From Acidimicrobiia bacterium (GTDB taxonomy: Bacteria > Actinomycetota > Acidimicrobiia > Acidimicrobiales > Acidimicrobilacustridaceae): DNA of 10,077 bases. The notes beneath the pieces were generated by a model, which saw nothing but the letters and a program-made list of their open reading frames with translations, had not been told where the DNA came from and did no database searches. Of the stretch, positions 1-5,752 are shown piece by piece (position 1 is the first letter of the stretch; every line of letters begins with the position of its first letter). Location: NCBI GenBank assembly GCA_016462055.1, contig JAEMTX010000063.1, positions 1 to 10,077 on the forward strand, read 5' to 3'. A program made the translations under genes and the position numbers.

Positions 1-193
1 CTCCAGTGCCTGGCCCAGGAGCACTAAGCGCCGAAATTCCGTCATTCGCTCGTCCCTGCCGGGCCAACGCCTCGCCGATCAAACCTTCACGATCAAGCGG
101 AAGCGCTGCTTCAGCCGCGATCGGCAACACGAGACCCGCATTCACCGCGCCGACCCATTCAGGGCGTGGTCCCGGATCCCAAGTGGTGGTCAT
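1..193 (-). CDS. Probable sulfotransferase-family protein, N-terminal fragment
   Basis: An open frame reads from an ATG at 193 to the window edge (64 codons, no stop), so only the N-terminus is present. The protein begins MTTTWDPGPRPEWVGAVNAG and continues with a stretch like LPLDREGLIGEAL. From memory, actinobacterial PAPS-dependent sulfotransferases of the Sulfotransfer_3 type often start with a W-x-PGPRPEWV segment followed by a short 'LD..GL...A' helix; the PAPS-binding motifs would lie outside the window, so the family call is tentative. A TAA lies in frame two codons upstream of the ATG (codons TAA-CCA-ATG), which fixes this as the first possible start. There is no convincing Shine-Dalgarno sequence; a TAGTTT hexamer 8 nt upstream fits a nearly leaderless start. 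The gene is divergent from the SDR at 218. Confidence 0.5.
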   Translation of the reverse strand, partial: MTTTWDPGPRPEWVGAVNAGLVLPIAAEAALPLDREGLIGEALARQGRANDGISALSAPGPGTG

Positions 194-217
194 TGGTTAC
201 GAAACTACGCTGCTCCC
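194..217. promoter_or_regulatory. Candidate overlapping divergent promoters with (near-)leaderless starts
   Basis: Only 24 bp separate the two divergent start codons. On the plus strand, TACGCT (206-211) matches the actinobacterial -10 consensus TANNNT, and six bases later comes the ATG at 218, so a transcript would start at the A of the start codon. On the minus strand, TAGTTT (207 down to 202) is also TANNNT, eight bases before the ATG at 193. The two hexamers share the TA at 206-207. Neither gene has a clear Shine-Dalgarno sequence. The promoter call is inferred from these matches. Confidence 0.45.
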
Positions 218-1000
218 ATGGCTGGCGCACCTCTGAACGATCTCGATGGCCGTGTTGTCATCATCACTGGCGGTACTCGGGGCGTTGGCCTCGGCGTGGC
301 GCGCCACCTAGGTGCGCTTGGGGCGAAAGTTGTCATCACCGGACGCAAACCCGATCGCCTTGCCGAAACAGTTGCATTGCTTGAAACGGAGAATGTCGAT
401 TGCCTCGGTCTCGTTGCCGACGTCGCTGATCGCACACGTTCGTTCGAAGTCGTTGACGGAACCCTCACGCGCTTCGGCCGCATCGATGGCCTGGTGTTGA
501 ATGCGCAATCGTTTCGACCCGTCACTCCCCTCGTCGACGTCACCGAGAGCGACATGAATCTGCTGTTCGATACTGGCCCCAAAGGCGCGCTGTGGCTCAT
601 GCAAGCTGCGCAACCACACATGGCAAAGAACAATTGGGGACGCATCGTCACCATGGGTACCTCGATGGGCCTCACCGGCGCTGCTGGTTACGGCCCCTAC
701 GCAGCATCGAACGAAGCAATCCGTTCACTCACTCGCACTGCGGCGCGCGAATGGGGTCGTGACGGAATCACGGTCAATTGTGTTCTGCCGGCGTCGGCCG
801 GCCACCGCGCTCCCGTGGCCGGTTCTGACCCGGCGCGTGAAGCCGCGTTTGCTGCGATGTATGACGACAACCCCGTCGGGCGTGATGGCGACGCCGTTGA
901 CGACATTGGTCCCGCAGTGGCTTTCCTGTTGAGCGATGGAAGTCGCTATGTCACCGGTCAGACTATTTCGGTCGACGGTGGCGGCATCATGCGCCCGTAA
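218..1000 (+). CDS. SDR-family protein with degenerate active site
   Basis: This is a 260-residue protein of classical short-chain dehydrogenase/reductase length and layout. The Rossmann nucleotide-binding motif TGGTRGVG is intact at residues 17-24, and a typical C-terminal VTGQTISVDGGG closes the fold. The catalytic features are largely altered: NNAG becomes LNAQ (94-97); the tetrad Asn of the 'N-x-K-G' helix becomes Gly120 (GPKG); YxxxK becomes Tyr161-AAS-Asn165, with Asn encoded by AAC at 710-712; and the PG after strand 6 becomes PA (191-192). Thr148/Ser149 and Tyr161 remain. Binding of NAD(P) is likely, but ordinary SDR oxidoreduction is doubtful, so it may be a pseudoenzyme, a partner subunit or an enzyme with changed chemistry. 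The start is supported by the distance to the glycine motif and by TACGCT six bases upstream. It converges on the DUF1214 gene with 3 bp between stops. Confidence 0.9.
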   Translation: MAGAPLNDLDGRVVIITGGTRGVGLGVARHLGALGAKVVITGRKPDRLAETVALLETENVDCLGLVADVADRTRSFEVVDGTLTRFGRIDGLVLNAQSFRPVTPLVDVTESDMNLLFDTGPKGALWLMQAAQPHMAKNNWGRIVTMGTSMGLTGAAGYGPYAASNEAIRSLTRTAAREWGRDGITVNCVLPASAGHRAPVAGSDPAREAAFAAMYDDNPVGRDGDAVDDIGPAVAFLLSDGSRYVTGQTISVDGGGIMRP

Positions 1001-1003
1001 CAC

Positions 1004-2185
1004 TCAAGTGCGGAAACGCCACGCTAAGTGGCGACGGCGAGATTCAAGAAGCGCAGCGCGTTCTTCCTTTGAAACTCGAACGGTGTCAGACGGCAGTCCG
1101 TTCCACACCTCGTCGACGTGAACGAGTCGTGCTGTCGGTTCAGGCGCGTCGTCGCTGAGCGGCCAGAACCAACGCAACGTGCAGAGTCCGCGTTGACGTC
1201 CACCAGCATCGAGCCAGTTGTCGACGCCCGGATCTCGATGCGACACCACCGCACGAAGACGTCCGTCTTCGGACATTCGAAACTGGCGATCGTTCAGGCT
1301 CGTGATGCGTTCGACCGGATCAGCGAGTTCAAACCAGCCCTCGGGATAGAGCTGCAAACTCCAATACCGAGCATCGGGAACTTCGCTTTCGATGATGAGC
1401 GCTTCGTCGGGACCAAGATCCCAGAAACAGAATCCATAGCGAGCAGCAGCAAGACCCTTTTCCTGCGCAAACGATCCTTGGAACGAGTTGTCTTCGCGCA
1501 TTGCTCGCTGATCGATCATGTACTGGTTCCAGTAAGTCATTGAACGTTCAACGCCAGCCGCAGCATCGGCCACCTTTGCGGCAAAATCTTCGGCAGTTAC
1601 TCGCGGCAGATGATCGGGACCATCGAGACATTCAATGGTGAATGTTGCCGGTTCATCCTCGGTCCATTCGAAGTAGTACTCGCGAAGCGAACACATGACT
1701 GCGCCTTCGGGAATCGGCAACCACCCGGGTTCGGTGCCATCGCCACCGAGGAAGAACTCAAACTCATCGCCTTTGCCGATTCCGAGATCGGATCCGTTGT
1801 GCTCGGCGAGTGTTCCCCACTTCTCCTGATGCATGAAGCCGGCCCGCATTGCCAAGATGAACTCTTCGCAGGAATGCATACGACCGCTCACTCGGTACCG
1901 CTTGGTGTGATCGATGCGCGCGTGACGATAGGCATTATCAGCATTGGGGCCACCCCATTGCGTGACCAGATCGTTCTGGCGCATGAAGAACGGTCGCGCC
2001 GCATTCGGAAAACCAACAGACCATCCCAACCAACACAGCACCTGTTCGGCCATGTGGTCATAACCCTCAGCGCGCACCGCAGCGTCATCAGGAAATGGTT
2101 CCGACATCAACTGCTCGCCGACAGTTTCGAGTCGACGACAAAAGTCGCGCCACGCCGTCAGTTCAACGCTTTCGTTCGATGACAT
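1004..2185 (-). CDS. DUF1214-family protein
   Basis: This is a 393-residue soluble protein with no signal peptide or membrane segment visible. The C-terminal third looks like DUF1214: DARYWSLQLYPEGWFE (271-286), DNWLDAGGRQRG (322-333), then a Trp/Phe-rich strand and PTARLVHVDEV (350-360). The middle has the companion segment NADNAYRHARIDHTKRYRVSG (81-101), common in actinobacterial members that often sit beside lipid, steroid or xenobiotic catabolic genes. No catalytic function is established for the family to my knowledge. The frame stays open upstream to 2248, but the ATG at 2185 is preferred: a GAGGGG Shine-Dalgarno lies upstream, and the longer form would overlap the SDR. It lies 13 bp downstream of the SDR at 2199-2972, so the two are probably co-transcribed. 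The stop TGA is 3 bp from the convergent SDR stop. Confidence 0.87.
   Translation of the reverse strand: MSSNESVELTAWRDFCRRLETVGEQLMSEPFPDDAAVRAEGYDHMAEQVLCWLGWSVGFPNAARPFFMRQNDLVTQWGGPNADNAYRHARIDHTKRYRVSGRMHSCEEFILAMRAGFMHQEKWGTLAEHNGSDLGIGKGDEFEFFLGGDGTEPGWLPIPEGAVMCSLREYYFEWTEDEPATFTIECLDGPDHLPRVTAEDFAAKVADAAAGVERSMTYWNQYMIDQRAMREDNSFQGSFAQEKGLAAARYGFCFWDLGPDEALIIESEVPDARYWSLQLYPEGWFELADPVERITSLNDRQFRMSEDGRLRAVVSHRDPGVDNWLDAGGRQRGLCTLRWFWPLSDDAPEPTARLVHVDEVWNGLPSDTVRVSKEERAALLESRRRHLAWRFRT
1017..1033. repeat. Small hairpin near convergent stop codons
   Basis: CGCCAC-GCTAA-GTGGCG is a perfect 6-bp inverted repeat with a 5-nt loop. It lies inside the last codons of the DUF1214 gene and 17 nt past the stop of the convergent SDR. 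On the minus strand it is followed by only TTT and on the plus strand by no T-run, so it is at best a weak terminator or a transcript 3'-end stabiliser. It could be chance. Confidence 0.3.
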
Positions 2186-2194
2186 TTCGCTCTT

Positions 2195-2200
2195 CCCCTC
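2195..2200 (-). promoter_or_regulatory. Shine-Dalgarno site for the DUF1214 gene
   Basis: On the minus strand GAGGGG begins within the TGA stop of the upstream SDR and is followed by AAGAGCGAA and then ATG (2185-2183). This spacing selects the ATG at 2185 over the longer open frame and suggests translational coupling between the two genes. Confidence 0.6.
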
Positions 2201-2972
2201 AGGATCCGTGCGGACGACGGCTTGCCGCACGGATATTGCTGCGCACACAGATACCGGTGATGTTCGAAGAGAAATCCGACGCCAGCCACAAAACCGTCTG
2301 TGCCACTTCCTCAGGCTGACTAAGTCGATTCAAATCCAGATCGCCAACATGTGCCTCGATGCCGCCAGGCTGCGTTGCCAGATAGTCAAGAAGTGGAGCC
2401 GTGGCTGTCGGGCCTGGCGTTACGGCATTCGCCCGAATGCCGTAAGTCCCGTATTCCGTGGCCACCGTTTCCATGAGATTGATCACGCCCGCTTTCGCTG
2501 CGGCATAACCACCAAGGTTGTAATTACCGCCGATGCCTGCACCTGAGGACATACTCACGATTGATCCCCCACCGTTGGCGATCATGTGTGGGATCACCGC
2601 ACGTGTGGCATAAAACACCGAATCGAGTGTGACCGACTGCTGAAACCGCCAGTCCGCATCGCTGAGGTCGCCGATCAGCGCCGAACGGGAGACGCCCACA
2701 TTGTTGTAGAGCACATCGATACGACCATAGGAATCCACCGCGCCTTGGACCCACACATTGACGAATACTGGATCGCTCATGTCGCCAGCAACACCTGCGA
2801 CAACAGCGCCAGAGGCTGCAAGTTCGCCAACGACACGGTTGAGCTCAGCGGTTCGTAGATCGTTCAACCACAACGTGGCGCCGTGCTCTGCGAACAGTCG
2901 AGCTGACGCTTCACCAATACCGGCGCCGCATCCGCTTATGAGCGCAACTTTTCCTTCAAGCATTCCTGACAT
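2199..2972 (-). CDS. SDR-family NAD(P)-dependent oxidoreductase
   Basis: This is a 257-residue classical short-chain dehydrogenase/reductase, probably acting on an alcohol/ketone pair in a catabolic route. Motifs in order: SGCGAGIG at 13-20 (cofactor binding, with Ser for the usual Thr), NNVG at 90-93, Ser143, Tyr156-AAA-Lys160 (13 residues after Ser143) and PG at 186-187. The helix-4 Asn appears to be Thr115. Asp38 after strand 2 (NDLR) suggests preference for NAD over NADP. The oddity is the C-terminus: after NITGICVR the usual VDGG is absent and the protein ends in a basic tail, SNIRAASRRPHGS, encoded by a perfect stem-loop. The ATG at 2972 is chosen; Met4 at 2963 is possible. It is the first gene of a pair with the DUF1214 gene and is divergent from the acyl-CoA synthetase. 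Confidence 0.9.
   Translation of the reverse strand: MSGMLEGKVALISGCGAGIGEASARLFAEHGATLWLNDLRTAELNRVVGELAASGAVVAGVAGDMSDPVFVNVWVQGAVDSYGRIDVLYNNVGVSRSALIGDLSDADWRFQQSVTLDSVFYATRAVIPHMIANGGGSIVSMSSGAGIGGNYNLGGYAAAKAGVINLMETVATEYGTYGIRANAVTPGPTATAPLLDYLATQPGGIEAHVGDLDLNRLSQPEEVAQTVLWLASDFSSNITGICVRSNIRAASRRPHGS
2204..2234 (-). repeat. Perfect 10-bp stem-loop in the SDR 3' end
   Basis: ATCCGTGCGG (2204-2213) and CCGCACGGAT (2225-2234) are exact reverse complements separated by 11 nt. The structure covers the last codons of the second SDR, ending two bases before its stop codon and 18 nt before the DUF1214 start. No T-run follows, so it does not look like an intrinsic terminator. An intercistronic mRNA stability or processing element, or an inserted palindromic repeat, fits better. 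Confidence 0.6.
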
Positions 2973-2980
2973 AGGCCGCT

Positions 2981-3009
2981 AGCATCGCCCACGCATTGGG
3001 TCCTGTCAC
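2981..3009 (-). promoter_or_regulatory. Candidate promoter of the SDR-DUF1214 pair
   Basis: Reading the minus strand, GTGACA (3009-3004; five of six matches to TTGACA) is followed after exactly 17 bp by GATGCT (2986-2981; a weaker -10) and eight bases later by the ATG at 2972. Transcription would begin about two bases before the start codon, which agrees with the lack of a Shine-Dalgarno sequence. On the plus strand TAGCAT (2980-2985) overlaps it and could be the -10 of the divergent ligase. Confidence 0.35.
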
Positions 3010-3016
3010 GCAGGAC
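3000..3016. promoter_or_regulatory. Candidate operator, inverted repeat GTCCTG-N5-CAGGAC
   Basis: A perfect 6-bp inverted repeat with a 5-bp spacer lies in the 64-bp divergent gap between the SDR (start 2972) and the acyl-CoA synthetase (start 3037). It overlaps the candidate -35 of the SDR and sits downstream of the candidate plus-strand -10. Geometry and size would suit a dimeric repressor such as a TetR- or GntR-type regulator, but no regulator gene is in the window. Confidence 0.4.
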
Positions 3017-3027
3017 ACCATCAATCT

Positions 3028-3033
3028 GGAGGA
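3028..3033 (+). promoter_or_regulatory. Shine-Dalgarno site deciding a GTG start
   Basis: GGAGGA ends three bases before the GTG at 3037. It is the strongest ribosome-binding site in the window and supports GTG as the ligase start. Confidence 0.7.
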
Positions 3034-3036
3034 AAC

Positions 3037-4731
3037 GTGACTGAGACCGGCCCCGCCCACACATTGCCGCAACTCGCCTCAGTTCACGATGCCACCGCGC
3101 GCCTGACCAGTCCTGGGGCTCCATTCGAAGTTGTCCAGGAAGATGTTCGTGGCGAAACCATGGATGTCTTGCGCAACCGCGCCCGTTCGCTACGCGAAAT
3201 CCTCATCAACTCTTTCGAGTTCGGCGACCGCGAATCGATGATTTTCAGCGATGGCCGGCGAGTCACCTTTGCTGGGTTCGAATCCGACGTCGCGTCGGTT
3301 GCTTCGTGGCTCCAGCGTGAACACGGAATCGGCCATGGTGATCGGGTCGCCATCTGTGGCGCGAATTCCTACGGCTGGATCGTGTCGTTCTGGGCCTGCC
3401 TTTCCATGGGCGCCATCACCGTCGCCATGAACGGTTGGTGGACCGAATCGGAAATGCAACACGCAATTGATCTCACGGAGCCAAAGTTGCTGTTGTTTGA
3501 TGTCAAACGCGCCGCGCGACTTTCTGGTGACGTAACCATCCCCCGGTTCGATCTCGACGAAGATCTTGAAATGATGTTGGCGTACGCGCCCGAAGCATCA
3601 ATTCCCGCCAATCACATCGATGAAGACGATGCCGCCATCCTCATTTTCACCAGTGGCACAACCGGTCGACCAAAAGCCGCGGTGCTGTCACACCGAAGTG
3701 TCGTTCATTACACAACCCTGCAGAATTTCCTTGGTGCCCGCGGCATGCTCATGGCCGGTCGCGGACCATCTGAAGGACCGCCCCCCATCCGACTGGTCGT
3801 GTTCCCTTCGTTTCATGTTTCCGGCCTCGGCGCAACCGTCAACGGACTCCACACTGGCTCAACCGGCGCGTGGTTCCTCACCCGCTTCGAGGCTGACGAT
3901 GTCATCGATTTCATCATCGACAACAAGGTCAACATCATCGGCGGCACCGGCACGCACATCCTTCGCTTGCTCGATAGCCCTCGTTGTGCCGAGATCCCGC
4001 CGCAACAGGTGATGTCGGTTGGTATGGGCGGCTCGGCCACCACACCCGAAATCATGCGCAGGCTTGCTAACCGCTTCCCCCATCTCGACCACACCATGTC
4101 AACCGGGTACGGCTCTACCGAAACCGGCTCACTCGTTTCGTTCGCGCCGAATTGGATGCTCGAGGTTTCGCCCGAATGCATCGGGCCCGCGCTTCCAACC
4201 TGCGAAGTGAAGATCATGGACGATGAAGGAAATGAACTTCCCGAGGGCGGCGAAGGAAACATCTGTGTACGCAGCCCACTGCTCATGACCGAGTACTGGC
4301 GTCACCCTTCTGCCAATACCGAAGCATTCTTTCCCGGTCGTTGGTTCAATACCGGCGATTTCGGTCGCATCGAAGGAGGCTGCATCTACATTGCGTCACG
4401 AAAACGCGATCTCATTATCCGCGGCGGCGAGAACATCTATCCGTTCGAAATCGAAAACTGCATCGAGGAAATGGCCGGCGTCATCGAGACAGCCGTAATC
4501 GGCGTCGACCACGACATGCTTGGTCAAGAAGTAAAGGCGATCATCGTGATTGCGCCCGACACCAACATCACCGATCTCGATGTGCACGAACACTGTAAGA
4601 AGTCGTTGTCGGTGTACAAGATTCCGGCCTATGTCGAACTTCGCACCGAACGACTTCCCCGCAATCCCAGTGGCAAGATTCTTAAGCATGTTCTTGCCGA
4701 TGGAAGCGAAGCCGGATTCGTCGAGGAATAA
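3037..4731 (+). CDS. Acyl-CoA synthetase (class I adenylate-forming ligase)
   Basis: This is a 564-residue ANL-superfamily ligase. It should activate a carboxylic acid with ATP to an acyl-adenylate and then to the CoA thioester. The motifs are complete: TSGTTGRPK at 205-213 (ATP phosphate binding), GYGSTE at 357-362, TGD at 439-441 (Asp binding the ribose), the hinge/A8 region RKRDLIIRGGENIYPFEIE at 456-474, and PSGK with the adenylation Lys547. Length fits fatty-acid or aromatic-acid CoA ligases. The N-terminal lead (TARLTSPGAPFEV, 20-32) resembles a common actinobacterial subgroup and supports the early GTG start. Substrate cannot be read; the CoA-related neighbours suggest a catabolic acid. 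It is divergent from the SDR-DUF1214 pair and ends 3 bp from the convergent hydrolase stop, so it appears to be transcribed alone. Confidence 0.95.
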   Translation: MTETGPAHTLPQLASVHDATARLTSPGAPFEVVQEDVRGETMDVLRNRARSLREILINSFEFGDRESMIFSDGRRVTFAGFESDVASVASWLQREHGIGHGDRVAICGANSYGWIVSFWACLSMGAITVAMNGWWTESEMQHAIDLTEPKLLLFDVKRAARLSGDVTIPRFDLDEDLEMMLAYAPEASIPANHIDEDDAAILIFTSGTTGRPKAAVLSHRSVVHYTTLQNFLGARGMLMAGRGPSEGPPPIRLVVFPSFHVSGLGATVNGLHTGSTGAWFLTRFEADDVIDFIIDNKVNIIGGTGTHILRLLDSPRCAEIPPQQVMSVGMGGSATTPEIMRRLANRFPHLDHTMSTGYGSTETGSLVSFAPNWMLEVSPECIGPALPTCEVKIMDDEGNELPEGGEGNICVRSPLLMTEYWRHPSANTEAFFPGRWFNTGDFGRIEGGCIYIASRKRDLIIRGGENIYPFEIENCIEEMAGVIETAVIGVDHDMLGQEVKAIIVIAPDTNITDLDVHEHCKKSLSVYKIPAYVELRTERLPRNPSGKILKHVLADGSEAGFVEE

Positions 4732-4734
4732 CCC

Positions 4735-5670
4735 TTAGGTGTCTTGCTCGTCGATAGCGGCAATCCAATTTCCAAGCGCGTCCCACAGTTCTGTCCGATT
4801 CTTCGAAATCGAATGGTTGTGGCCAGCCTCAGCAAGCACATAGGTCGTCACATCACCTGTAGAGGTGAGCAGAGCCGCAACATTGCCGATGTCCCCGGCG
4901 ATGTCGTTCTCACCTAAACCGATAAACACAGGAACTTCAATCGATGCCAGAGCGGCATTCGACGAACCAGGAATCATCGACGCCAGACCACAAAGGGCCA
5001 ACAACGGCCCCGAGGCCGTGGCAAGTATCTGGCGGGCTTCAGAAAGCGTTCCGGGATTCAACATCTCAGAGCTCGTCGTTGAGCCGGGAACAAGCGCAGT
5101 TCCGAATCGTTCGCGAACCAACTCAGCGAGCACGGGTTCGAGTCGGACGTAGTTGTCGGCATAGGAAAGTTCGGCCTTCGTCAGGTACTCGGGCAATCCC
5201 GCCCCGCCAAAACCGAGAAAGGCGACCGCGTCGAAAGAACGGTGATGCCACTGCGCATGTGCGACCACCAAGCCGCCCATCGAATGGCCCAGTCCGATGA
5301 GGCGCGTCGGCTCGAACAGATCCATTGCGTGCGCGACAAGTTCCGACAACGCACCATGATCAACCTCAGCGACGACCCGCGGGTTCAACGTGTAGGGATC
5401 ATCAGGAACCGAACTGTCTCCCACCCCGGGGTGGTCGACAACAGCAACAGCAATACCGAAGTGATCGGCAAGATAGCGGGCCATCGACCATTCACCGGGC
5501 TGCTCCTCGGGCAGGTCGAAATAACGCCGAGTCATTCCGCCCCCGGGGAAACACACCATGAGCGGAGCGGCAGAAACGCCATCGGGGACGATCAAATCAG
5601 CGGCAATCCACTCAACCCCGTCGGGACCCAGGCCACCCACATCGAGATCCAATCGTTCCGCCCGGGCCAT
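4735..5670 (-). CDS. Alpha/beta hydrolase
   Basis: This is a 311-residue alpha/beta-hydrolase fold protein. Counting from the ATG at 5670, the motifs are the oxyanion-hole loop FPGGG (41-45), the nucleophile elbow GHSMG with Ser130, a candidate acid Asp256 in GEND, and a candidate His284 (AGHN). Between elbow and acid lies a probable helical cap. It could act as an esterase, thioesterase or C-C bond hydrolase; the cap and short loops do not decide. The frame is open upstream to 5934, overlapping the divergent CoA-transferase. The ATG at 5670 is preferred because TACGCT lies six bases upstream in a sequence nearly identical to that before the SDR at 218, fitting a leaderless transcript. The alternative ATG at 5754 would share bases with the transferase start. 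It converges with the ligase, 3 bp between stops. Confidence 0.88.
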   Translation of the reverse strand: MARAERLDLDVGGLGPDGVEWIAADLIVPDGVSAAPLMVCFPGGGMTRRYFDLPEEQPGEWSMARYLADHFGIAVAVVDHPGVGDSSVPDDPYTLNPRVVAEVDHGALSELVAHAMDLFEPTRLIGLGHSMGGLVVAHAQWHHRSFDAVAFLGFGGAGLPEYLTKAELSYADNYVRLEPVLAELVRERFGTALVPGSTTSSEMLNPGTLSEARQILATASGPLLALCGLASMIPGSSNAALASIEVPVFIGLGENDIAGDIGNVAALLTSTGDVTTYVLAEAGHNHSISKNRTELWDALGNWIAAIDEQDT

Positions 5671-5683
5671 GGGCGCAGCGTAG
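5671..5683 (-). promoter_or_regulatory. Candidate leaderless -10 element of the hydrolase
   Basis: On the minus strand TACGCT (5682-5677) is followed by GCGCCC and then ATG at 5670, the same arrangement as TACGCT-GCTCCC-ATG before the SDR at 218. A TTGACC lies further upstream (5702-5697), but the 14-bp spacing to the -10 is short for a standard -35. Confidence 0.45.
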
Positions 5684-5709
5684 GCCCCGAACCGACGGTC
5701 AACATTGTG

Positions 5710-5742
5710 TTGGCGATTGCCAAAAGGGTTTTGGTCGGCCAA
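5710..5742. promoter_or_regulatory. Two tandem TTGG...CCAA palindromes, candidate operator
   Basis: TTGGC-GATT-GCCAA (5710-5723) and TTGG-TCGG-CCAA (5731-5742) lie in the 82-bp gap between the divergent hydrolase and CoA-transferase. Their left arms are 21 bp apart, two helical turns, so proteins bound to both would sit on one face. No TANNNT -10 is visible for the transferase in this gap. Confidence 0.35.
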
Positions 5743-5752
5743 GATGCCAGCC

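Noticed and set aside
6..236. Small plus-strand open frame at the left edge
   Set aside because: Low-complexity Ala/Ser/Pro/Arg translation typical of GC-rich shadow frames, and it overlaps the better supported minus-strand fragment and the SDR start.
296..314. Palindromes GTGGCGCGCCAC and CACCTAGGTG next to each other
   Set aside because: They lie in the cofactor-binding region of the first SDR and are explained by codons for conserved residues; no sign of a site function.
1118..2182. Long plus-strand open frames opposite the DUF1214 gene
   Set aside because: Their translations show no recognisable domain, and the minus-strand frame has clear DUF1214 segments and a ribosome-binding site; these are shadow frames.
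2204..2234. Intrinsic terminator at the 3' end of the second SDR
   Set aside because: The stem is strong, but no T-run follows on either strand and the next gene starts 18 nt away on the same transcript.
2186..2248. Longer DUF1214 start overlapping the end of the SDR gene
   Set aside because: The extra 21 residues are the SDR 3' end read in another frame, and a Shine-Dalgarno site supports the ATG at 2185.
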